A DNA stretch of 64,000 nucleotides. It comes from Pseudomonadota bacterium. GTDB lineage: Bacteria > Pseudomonadota > Gammaproteobacteria > Steroidobacterales > Steroidobacteraceae. Below the pieces are notes generated by a model. That model saw nothing but the letters and a program-made list of their open reading frames with translations, did no database searches and had not been told where the DNA came from. Shown piece by piece: positions 1 through 13,131 of this stretch (positions are counted from its first letter, which is position 1; each line of letters starts with the position of its first letter). The DNA is taken from the NCBI GenBank assembly GCA_018240525.1, contig JAFEFN010000013.1, positions 1,054,001 through 1,118,000 on the forward strand, given 5' to 3'. The translations under genes were made by a program, and so were the position numbers.

Positions 1-680
1 GCCATCGCCGCGGCGATGCGGGCCGGCTGATCGTAGAAGAGCGCCTCCGCCTGTCCCGGATCGTCCTCGCTCTGCGTCTCGGCGGTGTCATCGGCCACCC
101 ACAGCCGCGTGTCGAGGTTGAGGACCCCGAACACCCAGGGCGCGGCGAACACCAGCAGCAGCGCGGTGACGGCTGCGCCCCGGCGCACGATGCCGAAGGC
201 GGCACCGAGGATGCGCACGGTGAGGACCGCGAGGTACACGACGGCGGCGGTGCCCGCCGCCAGCGGGTGTGCGCGCACGAAGCCCAGGTCGCCGAGCAGC
301 CAGAACACCAGCAGCACGAAGGGAGCGGCGCTGAGCACCGCGACCAGGAGCGGGCGGGTGTTGGCGGCGCGGCTCGCCGCGCGCGCGACGAGCGCGCAGG
401 CCGCCAGTCCCAGCAGCAGGTAACACGCCCAGCCGAACAGGCCGTCGAGCGCCAGGGGCGCATCGCGCTCGGCGTGCAGCGCATCGAGCAGCGCCCACAG
501 GGAGAGGTTCACCACCAGGAGGGCGCACAGCGCATCGAAGCTCACGGCGAGCTGCGGTGGCCAGCGACGCTTCAGGGCCACGAGCGCCAGGCCGGTCCTC
601 AGGTTGCGCGCGAGGCCTGCGAGCAGGCCCCGCGGCGGGGTGGCCGCGCTCGCGGCTGACGGAAGCACTGGTTCCGTCAC
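1..680 (-). CDS. Polytopic membrane protein, possible C13-family peptidase (partial, 3' end outside window)
   Basis: An uninterrupted reading frame runs from a GTG at 680 to the left edge. It begins V-T-E-P-V-L-P-S-A and starts 10 bases after the atpC stop. The translation has a basic stretch (NLRTGLALVALKRRW) and then several hydrophobic segments (around SFDALCALLVVNLSLWALL, CYLLLGLAACALVA and FVLLVFWLLGDLGFV), ending with an acidic linker and FYDQPARIAAAM. From memory, the membrane N-terminus followed by a linker ending FxxQPxxIxAA resembles the C13 (legumain-like) peptidase proteins of Xanthomonadaceae. The catalytic part would lie outside the window, so the family call is weak. That the frame is coding is well supported by its clean length and hydrophobic pattern. 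Confidence 0.6.
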   Translation of the reverse strand, partial: MTEPVLPSAASAATPPRGLLAGLARNLRTGLALVALKRRWPPQLAVSFDALCALLVVNLSLWALLDALHAERDAPLALDGLFGWACYLLLGLAACALVARAASRAANTRPLLVAVLSAAPFVLLVFWLLGDLGFVRAHPLAAGTAAVVYLAVLTVRILGAAFGIVRRGAAVTALLLVFAAPWVFGVLNLDTRLWVADDTAETQSEDDPGQAEALFYDQPARIAAAM

Positions 681-690
681 GGGATCCGGG

Positions 691-1119
691 TCAGCCCCGC
701 AGCTTGCGCAGCCGCTCGAGCATCTTCAGCTGCGCGGCCGCGCGGGCGAGCTCGGCCAGCGCCTCCGCCTGGGTGATCTTGCTGCCCCGGTCCCTGAGGG
801 CCTCCTCGGCGCGCTGCTTGGCGGCCACCGCCGCGGCCTCGTCGAGGTCCCTGGCGCGCAGCGCCGTGTCGGCCAGCACCGTGATCTTGCGCGGCTGCAC
901 CTCGAGCGCCCCGCCGCCGACGAAGAAGAAGTGCTCCTCGCCGTCCGGGCTCTTCACGCGCACCTCCCCGGCCTTGAGCAGCGTGAGCAATGGGGCATGG
1001 CGCGGATGGATGCCCAGCTCGCCCTGGCTGGCCGGGGCGATCACCTCCAGCGCGGGGCCGGAGTAGATCTCGCCCTCGGCGCTGACGATGTCGACCTGAA
1101 TGGTTGCCGCTTCTGCCAT
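691..1119 (-). CDS. atpC: F1 ATP synthase epsilon subunit
   Basis: 142 residues, the usual length for AtpC. Epsilon is part of the central stalk of F1 and restrains ATP hydrolysis through its C-terminal helices. The N-terminal beta-sandwich (IQVDIVSAEGEIYSG, GELGIHPRHAPLLT) and the C-terminal helical hairpin rich in Ala, Glu and Arg (residues about 90-142) are both visible. Last gene of the atp operon, 15 bases downstream of atpD. Confidence 0.97.
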   Translation of the reverse strand: MAEAATIQVDIVSAEGEIYSGPALEVIAPASQGELGIHPRHAPLLTLLKAGEVRVKSPDGEEHFFFVGGGALEVQPRKITVLADTALRARDLDEAAAVAAKQRAEEALRDRGSKITQAEALAELARAAAQLKMLERLRKLRG

Positions 1120-1134
1120 GGGGGACTCGCGTGC

Positions 1135-2580
<1,446 letters not shown>

Positions 2581-3435
2581 TCAAACCGCAGCCGCACCAC
2601 CCACGATCTCCGAAAGTTCCTTCGTGATCGCGGCCTGGCGGGCCTTGTTGTAGATCAGTTGCAATTCGCCAATCAGCTTGCCGGCATTGTCCGAGGCCGC
2701 GCCCATCGCGATCATGCGCGCGGCCATCTCCGAGGCGACGTTCTCGACCGCGCCGCGGTAGACCTGCGACTCGATGTAGCGCATCAGCAGGCCATCGAGG
2801 ATCGCCTCGGCCTCCGGCTCGTAGATGTAGTCCCAGTGCTCCTGCAGCCCCTCGGTGTCCATCGGCTCCACCGGGAGCAGCTGCTGCACGTCCGGCTTCT
2901 GCGTCATGGTGTTCACGAACTGCGCGTTCACCAGGAAGAGGCGATCGAGCTTGCCCTCGCGGTAGGCATCCAGCATCACCTTGACCGTACCGATCAGGTC
3001 GTTGATGTGCGGGCGATCACCCAGGCCGGTGACGTTCGCCATGATCGGCAAGTCGAGGCGCCGGAAGAAATTCAGCCCCTTGGTGCCGATCAGGCACAGA
3101 CTCACCTGCGCGCCCTTGCCCTGCCACTCGCGCGTGAGCAGCAGCGTCTGCTTGAAGACGTTGGCGTTCAGCCCGCCGGCGAGTCCGCGGTCGGTGGAGA
3201 TCATGATGATGCCGACCGCCTTCGGCTCGCGCGGCTCGAGGAACGGGTGGCGCACCTGCGCCTGGGTCAGGTGGCCGATGACGTTGCGCATCTTCAGCGC
3301 GTAGGGGCGCGCCAGGCGCATGCGCTCCTGGGCGCGGCGCATCTTGCTGGTCGCGACCATCTGCATGGCCTTGGTGATCTTCTGAGTGCTCTTCACACTC
3401 GCGATCTTGGTGCGGATTTCCTTGGTGCCTGGCAT
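2581..3435 (-). CDS. atpG: F1 ATP synthase gamma subunit
   Basis: 284 residues from the ATG at 3435 ([20 protein letters not shown]). Gamma is the rotating coiled-coil shaft of F1. The conserved N-terminal helix with [18 protein letters not shown] and the C-terminal helix ending [17 protein letters not shown] are both present. The open frame continues far upstream, but that part is only a shadow of atpA; the [11 protein letters not shown] start is the family start. Confidence 0.97.
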   Translation of the reverse strand: MPGTKEIRTKIASVKSTQKITKAMQMVATSKMRRAQERMRLARPYALKMRNVIGHLTQAQVRHPFLEPREPKAVGIIMISTDRGLAGGLNANVFKQTLLLTREWQGKGAQVSLCLIGTKGLNFFRRLDLPIMANVTGLGDRPHINDLIGTVKVMLDAYREGKLDRLFLVNAQFVNTMTQKPDVQQLLPVEPMDTEGLQEHWDYIYEPEAEAILDGLLMRYIESQVYRGAVENVASEMAARMIAMGAASDNAGKLIGELQLIYNKARQAAITKELSEIVGGAAAV

Positions 3436-3470
3436 CGCTGTCTTCGGTTCGCGTGAGCGGAAGCGCCCCC

Positions 3471-5012
<1,542 letters not shown>

Positions 5013-5046
5013 GTGCGTTCTCTCTAGACGAATTCGGTTGTGCGTT

Positions 5047-5583
5047 TCAGGCGGTCAGTTCGTAAGCGATGCGCGCCAGGCGCGCGCTCAGCGAGCCGTC
5101 GATCACCAGGTCGCCGGCGCGCAGCACCGCCCCGCCGATCAGCGCGGGGTCGATCTGGCAGTGCAGGCGCACCTTGCGCTTGAGGCGCTTCTCCAGCGCG
5201 GCGGAAAGCTTGGCGCGCTGGGCCTCGTTGAGCTCGGTCGCGGAAGTCACGGTGACGTCCGCCACGCCCTGCGCCGCGTCCTTGAAGCTGTCGAAGAGCG
5301 TTGCGATCTCCGGCAGGTAGGCGAGGCGGCCGTTGCTGGCAAGCGTGCGCACGAAGTTGCTGCCGTGCTCGCCCAGACCGTTGGCGCTGATGCCGCTCAC
5401 CAGCGTCGCGAGCTGCTCGGGGGTCACGTGCGGGTTGCCCATGAGGTTGGCCACGCGCTCGTCCTGGACCACCGCGGCGGCGGCCTGCAGCGACTGCGAC
5501 CACTCCTCGAGCCGCGCGGCGGCCTGTGCCTCCTCGAAGGCGGCGCGCGCGTAGGGCCGGGCAACGGTGATCTTGTCAGCCAT
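5047..5583 (-). CDS. atpH: F1 ATP synthase delta subunit
   Basis: 178 residues. Delta links the top of F1 to the b-subunit peripheral stalk. The N-terminal six-helix domain starts with the family pattern [15 protein letters not shown], and the C-terminal part contains [34 protein letters not shown], the OSCP/delta signature. Its start is 7 bases downstream of the atpF stop. Confidence 0.96.
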   Translation of the reverse strand: MADKITVARPYARAAFEEAQAAARLEEWSQSLQAAAAVVQDERVANLMGNPHVTPEQLATLVSGISANGLGEHGSNFVRTLASNGRLAYLPEIATLFDSFKDAAQGVADVTVTSATELNEAQRAKLSAALEKRLKRKVRLHCQIDPALIGGAVLRAGDLVIDGSLSARLARIAYELTA

Positions 5584-5589
5584 GCTGCC

Positions 5590-6060
5590 TCAGATCTGCG
5601 CGGCGAGCTTGTCGAGCAGGTCCGCGTGCGTGGCCGCGTTGACCTCGCGGCCGAGCAGCTTGGAGGCGGCGCCCACGGCGATGCCGGCGACCTCGCGGCG
5701 CAGGCTCTCGCGCGCCCGCGTCGCGTCCAGTGCGATCTGCTCGTGCGCGGCGGCGACCAGGCGCGCGCCCTCGGCGGTGGCCGTGCCCTTGGCTTCCTCG
5801 ACCAGCTCGTTGGCGCGGTGCTGGGCGTGGTCGATGATCTGCGTGGCACGCTCGCGCGCCTCGCGGATGATCGTGTCGGCCTGCCCGCGCGCCTCGGTGA
5901 GGGCCTGCTCGCCCTTCTCGCCGGCGGCCAGCCCCTGCGCGATCTTGCGCTGGCGCTCGTCCATGGCGGCGAGGATCGGCGGCCAGATCCACTTCATCGT
6001 GCCCCAGATGAGCGTGGCGAACACGAACATCTGGATGATGAGCGTGAGGTTGATATTCAC
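5590..6060 (-). CDS. atpF: F0 ATP synthase b subunit
   Basis: 156 residues, the usual length. One N-terminal membrane helix (NLTLIIQMFVFATLIWGTMKWIWPPI) is followed by a long charged helix, Ala-, Glu- and Arg-rich, that forms the peripheral stalk. Operon position between atpE and atpH. Confidence 0.96.
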   Translation of the reverse strand: MNINLTLIIQMFVFATLIWGTMKWIWPPILAAMDERQRKIAQGLAAGEKGEQALTEARGQADTIIREARERATQIIDHAQHRANELVEEAKGTATAEGARLVAAAHEQIALDATRARESLRREVAGIAVGAASKLLGREVNAATHADLLDKLAAQI

Positions 6061-6099
6061 GGTCCTATCTCCTGCCTCGAGCCGTCAACCTGAAGCGAC

Positions 6100-6372
<273 letters not shown>

Positions 6373-6435
6373 TCAATCTCTCCTGAAACGAAACTATGCG
6401 AAGAAGAAACCTAAAACCCGCCGAGCGCGCGCCTG

Positions 6436-7725
<1,290 letters not shown>

Positions 7726-7726
7726 T

Positions 7727-7755
7727 TATATAGGTCCCGCCGAGGGGGCTCTAAA
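7727..7755 (-). promoter_or_regulatory. Candidate promoter of the atp operon
   Basis: On the minus strand TTTAGA (7755-7750) is followed, after exactly 17 bases, by TATATA (7732-7727), a plausible sigma-70 -35/-10 pair. Transcription would begin near 7720, at or just inside the atpI start codon, implying a leaderless message or a later start. Pattern only; not proven. Confidence 0.35.
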
Positions 7756-7816
7756 CCGGCCCGTTCCCACGCCGTGAGCTTCGGCCTTGGGGGCTTAACA
7801 TTACGCCGGCCGTTCA

Positions 7817-7830
7817 GTCACTTAGGTGAC
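7817..7830. promoter_or_regulatory. Perfect inverted repeat upstream of atpI
   Basis: GTCAC-TTAG-GTGAC in the 265-base gap between the GST gene and atpI, about 95 bases upstream of atpI. It could be an operator or a weak hairpin. No T-run follows, so it is not an obvious terminator. Confidence 0.3.
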
Positions 7831-7989
7831 GCCCCGGCGAAAAGCCGCGGGATTATAGAGATCGGGGCTGCGTGCGTCCACCCGCCCGAACGCTGCGGGT
7901 TCGGTGCCGCGGGCGCCGCACGAAAACAGTGCACGGCGAGGCCCGCCGGCGTCGCGGTCCGCGACGCCGGACGGGCGGGGTGCTCCGGT

Positions 7990-8649
7990 TCAGGCTGCCC
8001 GGGCCAGCTCGGTCTGGCGCTCCCAGGTGGTGGCCCTGAGGCTGGGGCGCGCATTCACGCGTGCCAGCCATTCGACGAGATTGCTGCGCTGCACCGTGAG
8101 CGCCTGCCACTCGGGCGCCATGCTCAGGAAGTCCATCTGCGGGGCGACCAGGGCATCGGCCAGCGTGAACGCATCGCCGGCCAGGTAGGCCTGGCGTCCC
8201 AGGAGCGCCGACAGCTCCGCGAACACCGCGTGCGCCTTGGGCAGGACCGCCTCGATCGCCGCCTCGTCCGGGGCGATCCCCATCAGGCGCGGGCCGACGA
8301 CGCGCTGGAAGCCGATGACCATGCCGGGTCCCTGGAACAGGTACCAGTCGTTGATGTTCATCAGCTGGTCCATGCGCGCGGCCTGGTGCGGATCGGGGGG
8401 AATCAGCGCCGGGGCGGGCAGGATCCGCTCCAGGTAGCGCAGGATCGCGCCGGTCTCGTACAGCCGGAACCCTCCGTGCTCGAGCACCGGCACGCGGCCG
8501 AAGGGGTGCAGCGAGAGATGCTCGGGCAGGCGCAGCGTTCCCGGGGCGACGGGCCGCAGCTGGTAACGGGCACCCTTCTCCTCGAGGGCGATGAGGACGG
8601 CGCGTCCGAAGGGGCTGCCGGGAATGCTGTGGACGATGAATTCGCTCAT
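7990..8649 (-). CDS. Glutathione S-transferase family protein
   Basis: 219 residues. The N-terminal thioredoxin-like domain (residues 1-80: FIVHSIPGSPFGRAVLIALEEKGA; FGRVPVLEHGGFRLYETGAILRYLE) has the cis-Pro VPVLE motif and the ES/ET glutathione-contact pattern. The C-terminal domain is all-helical (LAGDAFTLADALVAPQM). Its ATG overlaps the stop of the SRPBCC gene (ATGA), so it is the last gene of a three-gene operon under an ArsR-type repressor. The substrate is unknown; detoxification is the family role. Confidence 0.9.
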   Translation of the reverse strand: MSEFIVHSIPGSPFGRAVLIALEEKGARYQLRPVAPGTLRLPEHLSLHPFGRVPVLEHGGFRLYETGAILRYLERILPAPALIPPDPHQAARMDQLMNINDWYLFQGPGMVIGFQRVVGPRLMGIAPDEAAIEAVLPKAHAVFAELSALLGRQAYLAGDAFTLADALVAPQMDFLSMAPEWQALTVQRSNLVEWLARVNARPSLRATTWERQTELARAA

Positions 8650-9134
8650 GATTTTGCTCCTGAGGCGAGATAGGTGGCGTAGAGGTTGAGGATGCCGGGC
8701 CAGCCGCCGTCGACGCCCGTGCGCATCTTTTCCCCCGGCTCGGCGCCCATGCGCTCGAAATTGCGGTGCTCCAGGTCGATGCGGGTCTTGCCGGCGCCGT
8801 CGACCTTGAAGAGGACTTCGACCTCCGAGGCGAACGCCTCGCGCGCATCCGGCTTCCAGTCGGCGCCGATCTCCCAGCTCACGACGAAGCGGGCGCCGGG
8901 CTCCCAGGCGCGCACGTGGCCGATGGTCACGTCCTTGCCGTCGGTGTGCGTGGTGTACCAGCGCCCGCCGACGAAGGGCTCGATGACCGAACGGACGATC
9001 GGGGTTGCGCCGATGCCGTGGGTCTTGGGCCACCACGCATCGACCTGGTCGGTGAAGACCTCGAAGGCGCGCTGGGGGCTGGCCTCCACCACGATGGACC
9101 TGCGGACCGGGGCGATCTGGATCGTGCGGTTCAA
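8646..9134 (-). CDS. SRPBCC (AHSA1-like) domain protein
   Basis: 162 residues of the START-like ligand-binding fold. The order IVVEASPQRAFEVFTDQVDAWWP, FVGGRWYTTHTDGK and GARFVVSWEIG..., with a C-terminal helix (GVDGGWPGILNLYATYLA), is typical of AHSA1-type proteins. It overlaps both neighbours by four bases, a frequent ArsR-AHSA1 arrangement. The ligand cannot be inferred. Confidence 0.9.
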   Translation of the reverse strand: MNRTIQIAPVRRSIVVEASPQRAFEVFTDQVDAWWPKTHGIGATPIVRSVIEPFVGGRWYTTHTDGKDVTIGHVRAWEPGARFVVSWEIGADWKPDAREAFASEVEVLFKVDGAGKTRIDLEHRNFERMGAEPGEKMRTGVDGGWPGILNLYATYLASGAKS

Positions 9135-9454
9135 GGTGTCTTCCTTCCTTTGGGTTCAGGTTTCTCGACCTCGCGCTTGAGCGCCTGCAGCGCCGCGTCC
9201 CAGAACTGGTCGAACCACCGGCGCAGTTCCCCGAGGCCCTGCGGATCGATGTGGTAGATGCGGCGCGCGCCGTCGGGCTCGTCGTTCACCAGTCCCGCCT
9301 CCTTCAGCGCCTTGAGGTGCTGCGAGACGGCCGGTCGGCTGACCGGCAGTCCCCGCGCCAGCTCGCCGACCGACTTCGGTCCCGAGCGCAGACGCTCGAA
9401 GACTTCCCGCCGGGTCGGATCGCTGAGGCATTGCAGGGCACTTCCGTAAGCCAT
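9131..9454 (-). CDS. ArsR-family winged-helix repressor
   Basis: 107 residues. The winged helix is clear (LSDPTRREVFERLRSGPKSVGELARGLPVSRPAVSQHLKALKEAGLV, then a wing around NDEPDGARRIYHIDP). No metal-binding Cys pair is seen in the recognition helix, so this is the non-metal AHSA1-linked subgroup. First gene of the operon. It probably regulates itself through the palindrome that overlaps its leader. Confidence 0.92.
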   Translation of the reverse strand: MAYGSALQCLSDPTRREVFERLRSGPKSVGELARGLPVSRPAVSQHLKALKEAGLVNDEPDGARRIYHIDPQGLGELRRWFDQFWDAALQALKREVEKPEPKGRKTP

Positions 9455-9455
9455 G

Positions 9456-9468
9456 ACTTACTGTAAGT
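9456..9468. promoter_or_regulatory. Likely operator of the ArsR operon
   Basis: Perfect 13-base palindrome ACTTAC-T-GTAAGT only two bases upstream of the start codon at 9454. Further GTAAG/CTTAC half-sites lie on both sides (9446-9450 and 9474-9478). A bound repressor here would block ribosome access and initiation. Confidence 0.5.
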
Positions 9469-9543
9469 GAATGCTTACCAATCTGTCAAGCCGGCACGCC
9501 TCAGGGATTCCTGCGGGCGGATCCGGCGGTCGGGAAAGGCGCG

Positions 9544-10455
9544 CTACTGGATGTGCGCGAGGATGCCGTCGAGTTCGTCGAGGCTGTTGTAGCTGACGAT
9601 GAGCTTGCCGCGGCCGCCGCGGCCCTGCTGGAGGGCCACGCGGGCCCCGAGCTTCTCGCTCAGCTCCTGCACCAGCTTCTCGACGTTCGGGTCGCTCGCG
9701 GGCTCCGCGCCGGGGTGCGCGCCCCCCGCGGCCGGTGCCTGCAGGCGGCGCACCAGGGCCTCGGTGTCGCGCACGGAGAGGCCCTTCTTGGTGACCAGCG
9801 TGGCCACCTCGATCTGCTGGCGGCGCTGGGTGAGGCCGAGCAGGGCGCGCGCGTGCCCCATCTCCAACGTGCGCTGCTCGAGCATCGCGCACACCTCGGG
9901 GGCCAGCTCGAGCAGGCGCAGCAGGTTGCTCACCCCGGCGCGCGAGCGTCCCACCGCATCGGCGGCCTGCTGGTGCGTGAGGCCGAACTCGGTGATCAGC
10001 CGCTCGAGCGCCCGGGCCTCCTCGACCGCGTTCAGGTTCTCGCGCTGGATGTTCTCGATGAGGGCGACCGCGATCGCCGCCTCGTCGGGGATGTGGCGGA
10101 TGATCGCCGGGATCTCGGTGAGGTTCGCCAGCTGCGCGGCGCGCCAGCGCCGCTCGCCGGCGATGATCTCGTAGCGCTGCGCGCCGCCGGCGCTCAGCTC
10201 CTCGAGCGGGCGCACCACGATGGGCTGCACCACGCCCTGCACCTTGATCGAGGCGGCCAGCTCCTCGAGCGACTCGGTGCGCATGTCGGCGCGCGGCTGG
10301 TAGCGGCCGCGCTGCAGCAGGTCGAGCGGCAGCTTGGTGAGCTCGTCCCCCGGCGGCCGGGCCGGCGGCACCGGCGGGGGCATGTTCGCGACGATCGCCG
10401 GGCGCGCCTGGCCGAGCAGGTCGGCGAGCCCGCGCCCCAGGGTCGGCTTCTTCAT
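9544..10455 (-). CDS. parB: Chromosome-partitioning protein ParB
   Basis: 303 residues from the ATG at 10455 (MKKPTLGRGLADLLG). The N-terminal ParA-contact segment, the CTP-binding box (GERRWRAAQLA), ENIQRENLNAVEEA and the helix-turn-helix (LTHQQAADAVGRSRAGVSNLLRLLEL) occur in the usual order. A Pro/Ala-rich linker precedes the dimerisation domain (GRGGRGKLIVSYNSLDELDGIL). It overlaps parA by one base. ParB binds parS and loads onto DNA; no parS site is visible in the window. Confidence 0.96.
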   Translation of the reverse strand: MKKPTLGRGLADLLGQARPAIVANMPPPVPPARPPGDELTKLPLDLLQRGRYQPRADMRTESLEELAASIKVQGVVQPIVVRPLEELSAGGAQRYEIIAGERRWRAAQLANLTEIPAIIRHIPDEAAIAVALIENIQRENLNAVEEARALERLITEFGLTHQQAADAVGRSRAGVSNLLRLLELAPEVCAMLEQRTLEMGHARALLGLTQRRQQIEVATLVTKKGLSVRDTEALVRRLQAPAAGGAHPGAEPASDPNVEKLVQELSEKLGARVALQQGRGGRGKLIVSYNSLDELDGILAHIQ

Positions 10456-11339
10456 CAATGTATTTCCTCGCCGGGGGGAGCGCCGGCGGGCCGGCTCGCC
10501 GCCGGTGCCGGGGTCGTCAGCTCCGCGGCGCCTTCGGCCTCGGCGCCCGGGGCCGGGCGGATCTGCCCGGTGCCCTCCTCGCGGCGGATCATCTCCCCGG
10601 CGAGGGCCAGGTAGGCCAGGGCGCCGCGCGACTCGCGGTCGTGGAACAGCGCCGGCTTGCCGAACGAGGGCGCCTCGGCCAGGCGGATGTTGCGCGGGAT
10701 GACGGTGCGGAACACCGCATCGCCGAAGTGCGCGATGAGCTGGCTGCTCACCTCGCTGGAGAGGTTGTTCCGGGGGTCGAACATGGTGCGCAGGATGCCC
10801 TCGATGGACAGCTGCGGATTGACGGCGACGCGGATCTGCTCGACGGTGCTCAGCAGCGCCGACAGCCCCTCGAGCGCGTAGTACTCGCACTGCATCGGGA
10901 TCAGCACACTGTCGGCAGCCACCAGCGCGTTCACGGTGAGCATGCTCAGCGCCGGCGGGCAGTCGATGAGGATGACGTCGAAGTGGTCGCGCACCGGCTG
11001 CAGTGCCTGGCGCAGCTTGGTCTCGCGCGCGATCGGCAGCGACAACAGGCGCACCTCGGCGGCGGTGAGGTCCTGGTTGGCCGGCAGCAGCTGGAAGCCG
11101 GACTGCTCGACGGGCACGAGGGAGGCCTGCAGCTCCGCCTCGCCGAGCATCACCTCGCAGGCGCTCGCCTTGAGCTGGGACTTGTCGACCCCGCAGCCCA
11201 TGGTGGCGTTGCCCTGCGGGTCCAGGTCGATGAGCAGGACACGGCGGCGGGTCGCGGCGAGCGAGGCGGCCAGGTTGACCGAGGTGGTCGTCTTGCCGAC
11301 GCCGCCCTTCTGGTTCGCCACTGCGATGACGCGCTTCAT
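10455..11339 (-). CDS. parA: Chromosome-partitioning ATPase ParA
   Basis: 294 residues from the ATG at 11339. The deviant Walker A motif is KGGVGKTT (residues 11-18), with LLIDLDPQGNATMG (A') and VILIDCPPALSMLT (Walker B). The body matches the Soj type, but a 35-40 residue Pro/Ala-rich tail (after MIRREEGTGQIRP) is extra. It is translationally coupled to parB. An inverted repeat sits between the start codon and the upstream gene. Confidence 0.96.
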   Translation of the reverse strand: MKRVIAVANQKGGVGKTTTSVNLAASLAATRRRVLLIDLDPQGNATMGCGVDKSQLKASACEVMLGEAELQASLVPVEQSGFQLLPANQDLTAAEVRLLSLPIARETKLRQALQPVRDHFDVILIDCPPALSMLTVNALVAADSVLIPMQCEYYALEGLSALLSTVEQIRVAVNPQLSIEGILRTMFDPRNNLSSEVSSQLIAHFGDAVFRTVIPRNIRLAEAPSFGKPALFHDRESRGALAYLALAGEMIRREEGTGQIRPAPGAEAEGAAELTTPAPAASRPAGAPPGEEIH

Positions 11340-11342
11340 GGG

Positions 11343-11361
11343 GACAGTGTACTGCACTGTC
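11343..11361. promoter_or_regulatory. Inverted repeat upstream of parA
   Basis: GACAGTG-TACTG-CACTGTC, arms of 7 bases, ending 4 bases before the parA start codon. No strong Shine-Dalgarno sequence is seen in the same stretch, so protein binding or a hairpin here would be well placed to control parAB expression. The function is inferred from position only. Confidence 0.4.
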
Positions 11362-11400
11362 GCGCGCGTCACGTCCCGGAAAACTCGCCCGCCGTCGCCC

Positions 11401-12477
11401 TCAGGCGACGAGCTGGTGCGCCCTTGCGCGCTCCGGGCGTCCCAGGCGCTCGCGCGCCATCTGGTCGGCGACCGCATTGGTGGTGCGGCCCTCGCGGCGG
11501 GCGCGCTCGAAGATCTCGGTGAGCCGCTGCGGGATGTGCTGGATGTCCTCCAGCACCTGCGCCTCGGTGGCGCCGCCGTAGTACTCGCGGGCCACGGAGA
11601 TGATGCCGCCGGCATTGATGACATAGTCCGGCGCGTACAGGATGCCGGCCGTGGTCAGCGCGCTGCCGTCCTGGCCCTGCGCGAGCTGGTTGTTCGCAGC
11701 CCCGGCCACCACCTTGGCGCGCAGGCGCGGGAAGCTCGCCGCGTTGAGGACCGCCCCGAGCGCGCACGGGGCGAGCACGTCGACGTCGGCGGCGAGGATC
11801 TCCTCGACCGGCACGGCGGTGGCGCCGAACTCGTCGACGACGCGCTGCACGGCCGCCGGGCGCACGTCCGCGACCTGCAGCGTCGCGCCCTCGGCGGCGA
11901 GCATGCGGCACAGGTGATAGCCGACACCGCCCACGCCCTGCACGGCCACGCGCACGCCGGCCAGCTCGCTGCGCTCCAGGCGGAACTTCACGGCGGCCTT
12001 GAGCCCGAGGAACACCCCGAGCGCCGTCTTCGGGCCCGGGTCGCCGCCGGCCTCGCCCGGGGCGCGGCCGAGGCCGGCCACGTAGCGCGTGGCGCGCGCC
12101 ACGGAGCCCATGTCGGCGGTGGTGGTGCCCACGTCCTCGGCGGTGACGTAGCGGCCGCCGAGGGAATCGACGAAGCGGCCGAAGGCCTCGAACAGCTCGG
12201 GCGTCTTGCCCTTGCGGCCGTCGGCGATGAGCACGGCCTTGCCGCCGCCGAACTTCAGGTCCGCCATCGCGTTCTTGTAGCTCATGCCGCGCGACAGGCG
12301 CAGCACGTCGGCGACCGCCTCGGCGGTGCTGGCGTAGGGCCACAGGCGACAGCCCCCGGCGGCCGGTCCCAGGGTGGTCGAGTGCAGGGCGATGATCGCC
12401 CGCATGCCGGTGGCGGCGTCGTAGCCGAACACCACCTGTTCATGGGCATCGAACTCGCGCAGGTCGAAGATTTCCAT
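11401..12477 (-). CDS. Glu/Leu/Phe/Val dehydrogenase (leucine dehydrogenase-like)
   Basis: 358 residues from the ATG at 12477 (MEIFDLREFDAHEQVV). It oxidatively deaminates a hydrophobic amino acid with NAD+. The glycine-rich substrate loop with the catalytic lysine (DLKFGGGKAVL), the TAEDVGTTTADM segment and the Rossmann fingerprint (VAVQGVGGVGYHLC) are present. The length and the short N-terminus suit leucine/valine dehydrogenase. Divergent from an Lrp-type gene, which is a natural regulator for it. It interrupts the usual rsmG-parA neighbourhood. Confidence 0.88.
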   Translation of the reverse strand: MEIFDLREFDAHEQVVFGYDAATGMRAIIALHSTTLGPAAGGCRLWPYASTAEAVADVLRLSRGMSYKNAMADLKFGGGKAVLIADGRKGKTPELFEAFGRFVDSLGGRYVTAEDVGTTTADMGSVARATRYVAGLGRAPGEAGGDPGPKTALGVFLGLKAAVKFRLERSELAGVRVAVQGVGGVGYHLCRMLAAEGATLQVADVRPAAVQRVVDEFGATAVPVEEILAADVDVLAPCALGAVLNAASFPRLRAKVVAGAANNQLAQGQDGSALTTAGILYAPDYVINAGGIISVAREYYGGATEAQVLEDIQHIPQRLTEIFERARREGRTTNAVADQMARERLGRPERARAHQLVA

Positions 12478-12580
12478 GGCGGCTCCGGGACGTGGGCTCG
12501 GGAAGGATTCGGGCAGGTTACTCCCGCCGCCCTGCACGAATCGTCACAAAAGTTGCGAATCCGGCGACTTTGGTGAAGCA

Positions 12581-12614
12581 TTCATCGCATCATATGCGGT
12601 GTAAGTGCGATAAA
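12581..12614. promoter_or_regulatory. Candidate Lrp-type operator between dehydrogenase and regulator
   Basis: Two nested symmetries: CGCAT-CAT-ATGCG (12586-12598, perfect), and the arms TTCATCGCA (12581-12589) and TGCGATAAA (12606-12614, eight of nine paired). The stretch ends at the regulator's start codon in a divergent promoter region, the normal place for an Lrp/AsnC autoregulatory site. Confidence 0.45.
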
Positions 12615-13096
12615 TGACGCAGCCCAGCCTGGACCGGACCGACCTGCGCATCCTGGAGCTCATGCAGGAGCACGGCGACCTCTCGGCCGGGCAGATCGCC
12701 GAGCGGCTGGACCTCACCTCCTCCACCGCCTGGCGGCGGATCACGCGCCTGCAGGAGCTCGGGGTGATCCGCCGGCGCGTGGCGCTGCTCGACCGCGAGA
12801 AGCTCGGCCTCTCGGTGCTGGTGTTCAGCCACGTGAAGGTCGCAGGCCACGGGCGCGATGCCCTGCTGCGCTTCGAGCAGGCCGTGCGGGCGCACCCGGA
12901 GATCCTCGAGTGCTACACCCTCATGGGCGAAACCGACTTCCTGCTGCGCATCGTGTGCCGGGACATCAAGGCCTACGAGGCCTTCTTCCTCGACCACCTG
13001 TCGCGCTTCCCGGGCGTGCAGTCGGTGAACTCATCGATCGCGCTGGCGATGATCAAGGAGACCACGGCACTGCCGCTGCGGCTGCCGGCGCCGTGA
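12614..13096 (+). CDS. Lrp/AsnC-family transcriptional regulator
   Basis: 160 residues. The N-terminal helix-turn-helix (LDRTDLRILELMQEHGDLSAGQIAERLDLTSSTAWRRITRLQELGVI) is followed by the RAM ligand domain (VLECYTLMGETDFLLRIVCRDIKAYEAFFLDHLSRFPGVQSVNSSIAL). Such proteins sense amino acids, and divergence from the leucine-type dehydrogenase suggests control of that gene, like BkdR/Ldh pairs. Confidence 0.94.
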   Translation: MTQPSLDRTDLRILELMQEHGDLSAGQIAERLDLTSSTAWRRITRLQELGVIRRRVALLDREKLGLSVLVFSHVKVAGHGRDALLRFEQAVRAHPEILECYTLMGETDFLLRIVCRDIKAYEAFFLDHLSRFPGVQSVNSSIALAMIKETTALPLRLPAP

Positions 13097-13131
13097 GCCC
13101 CGGCGCGTCGCGCGCCCCGGGGCGCAGCAGG

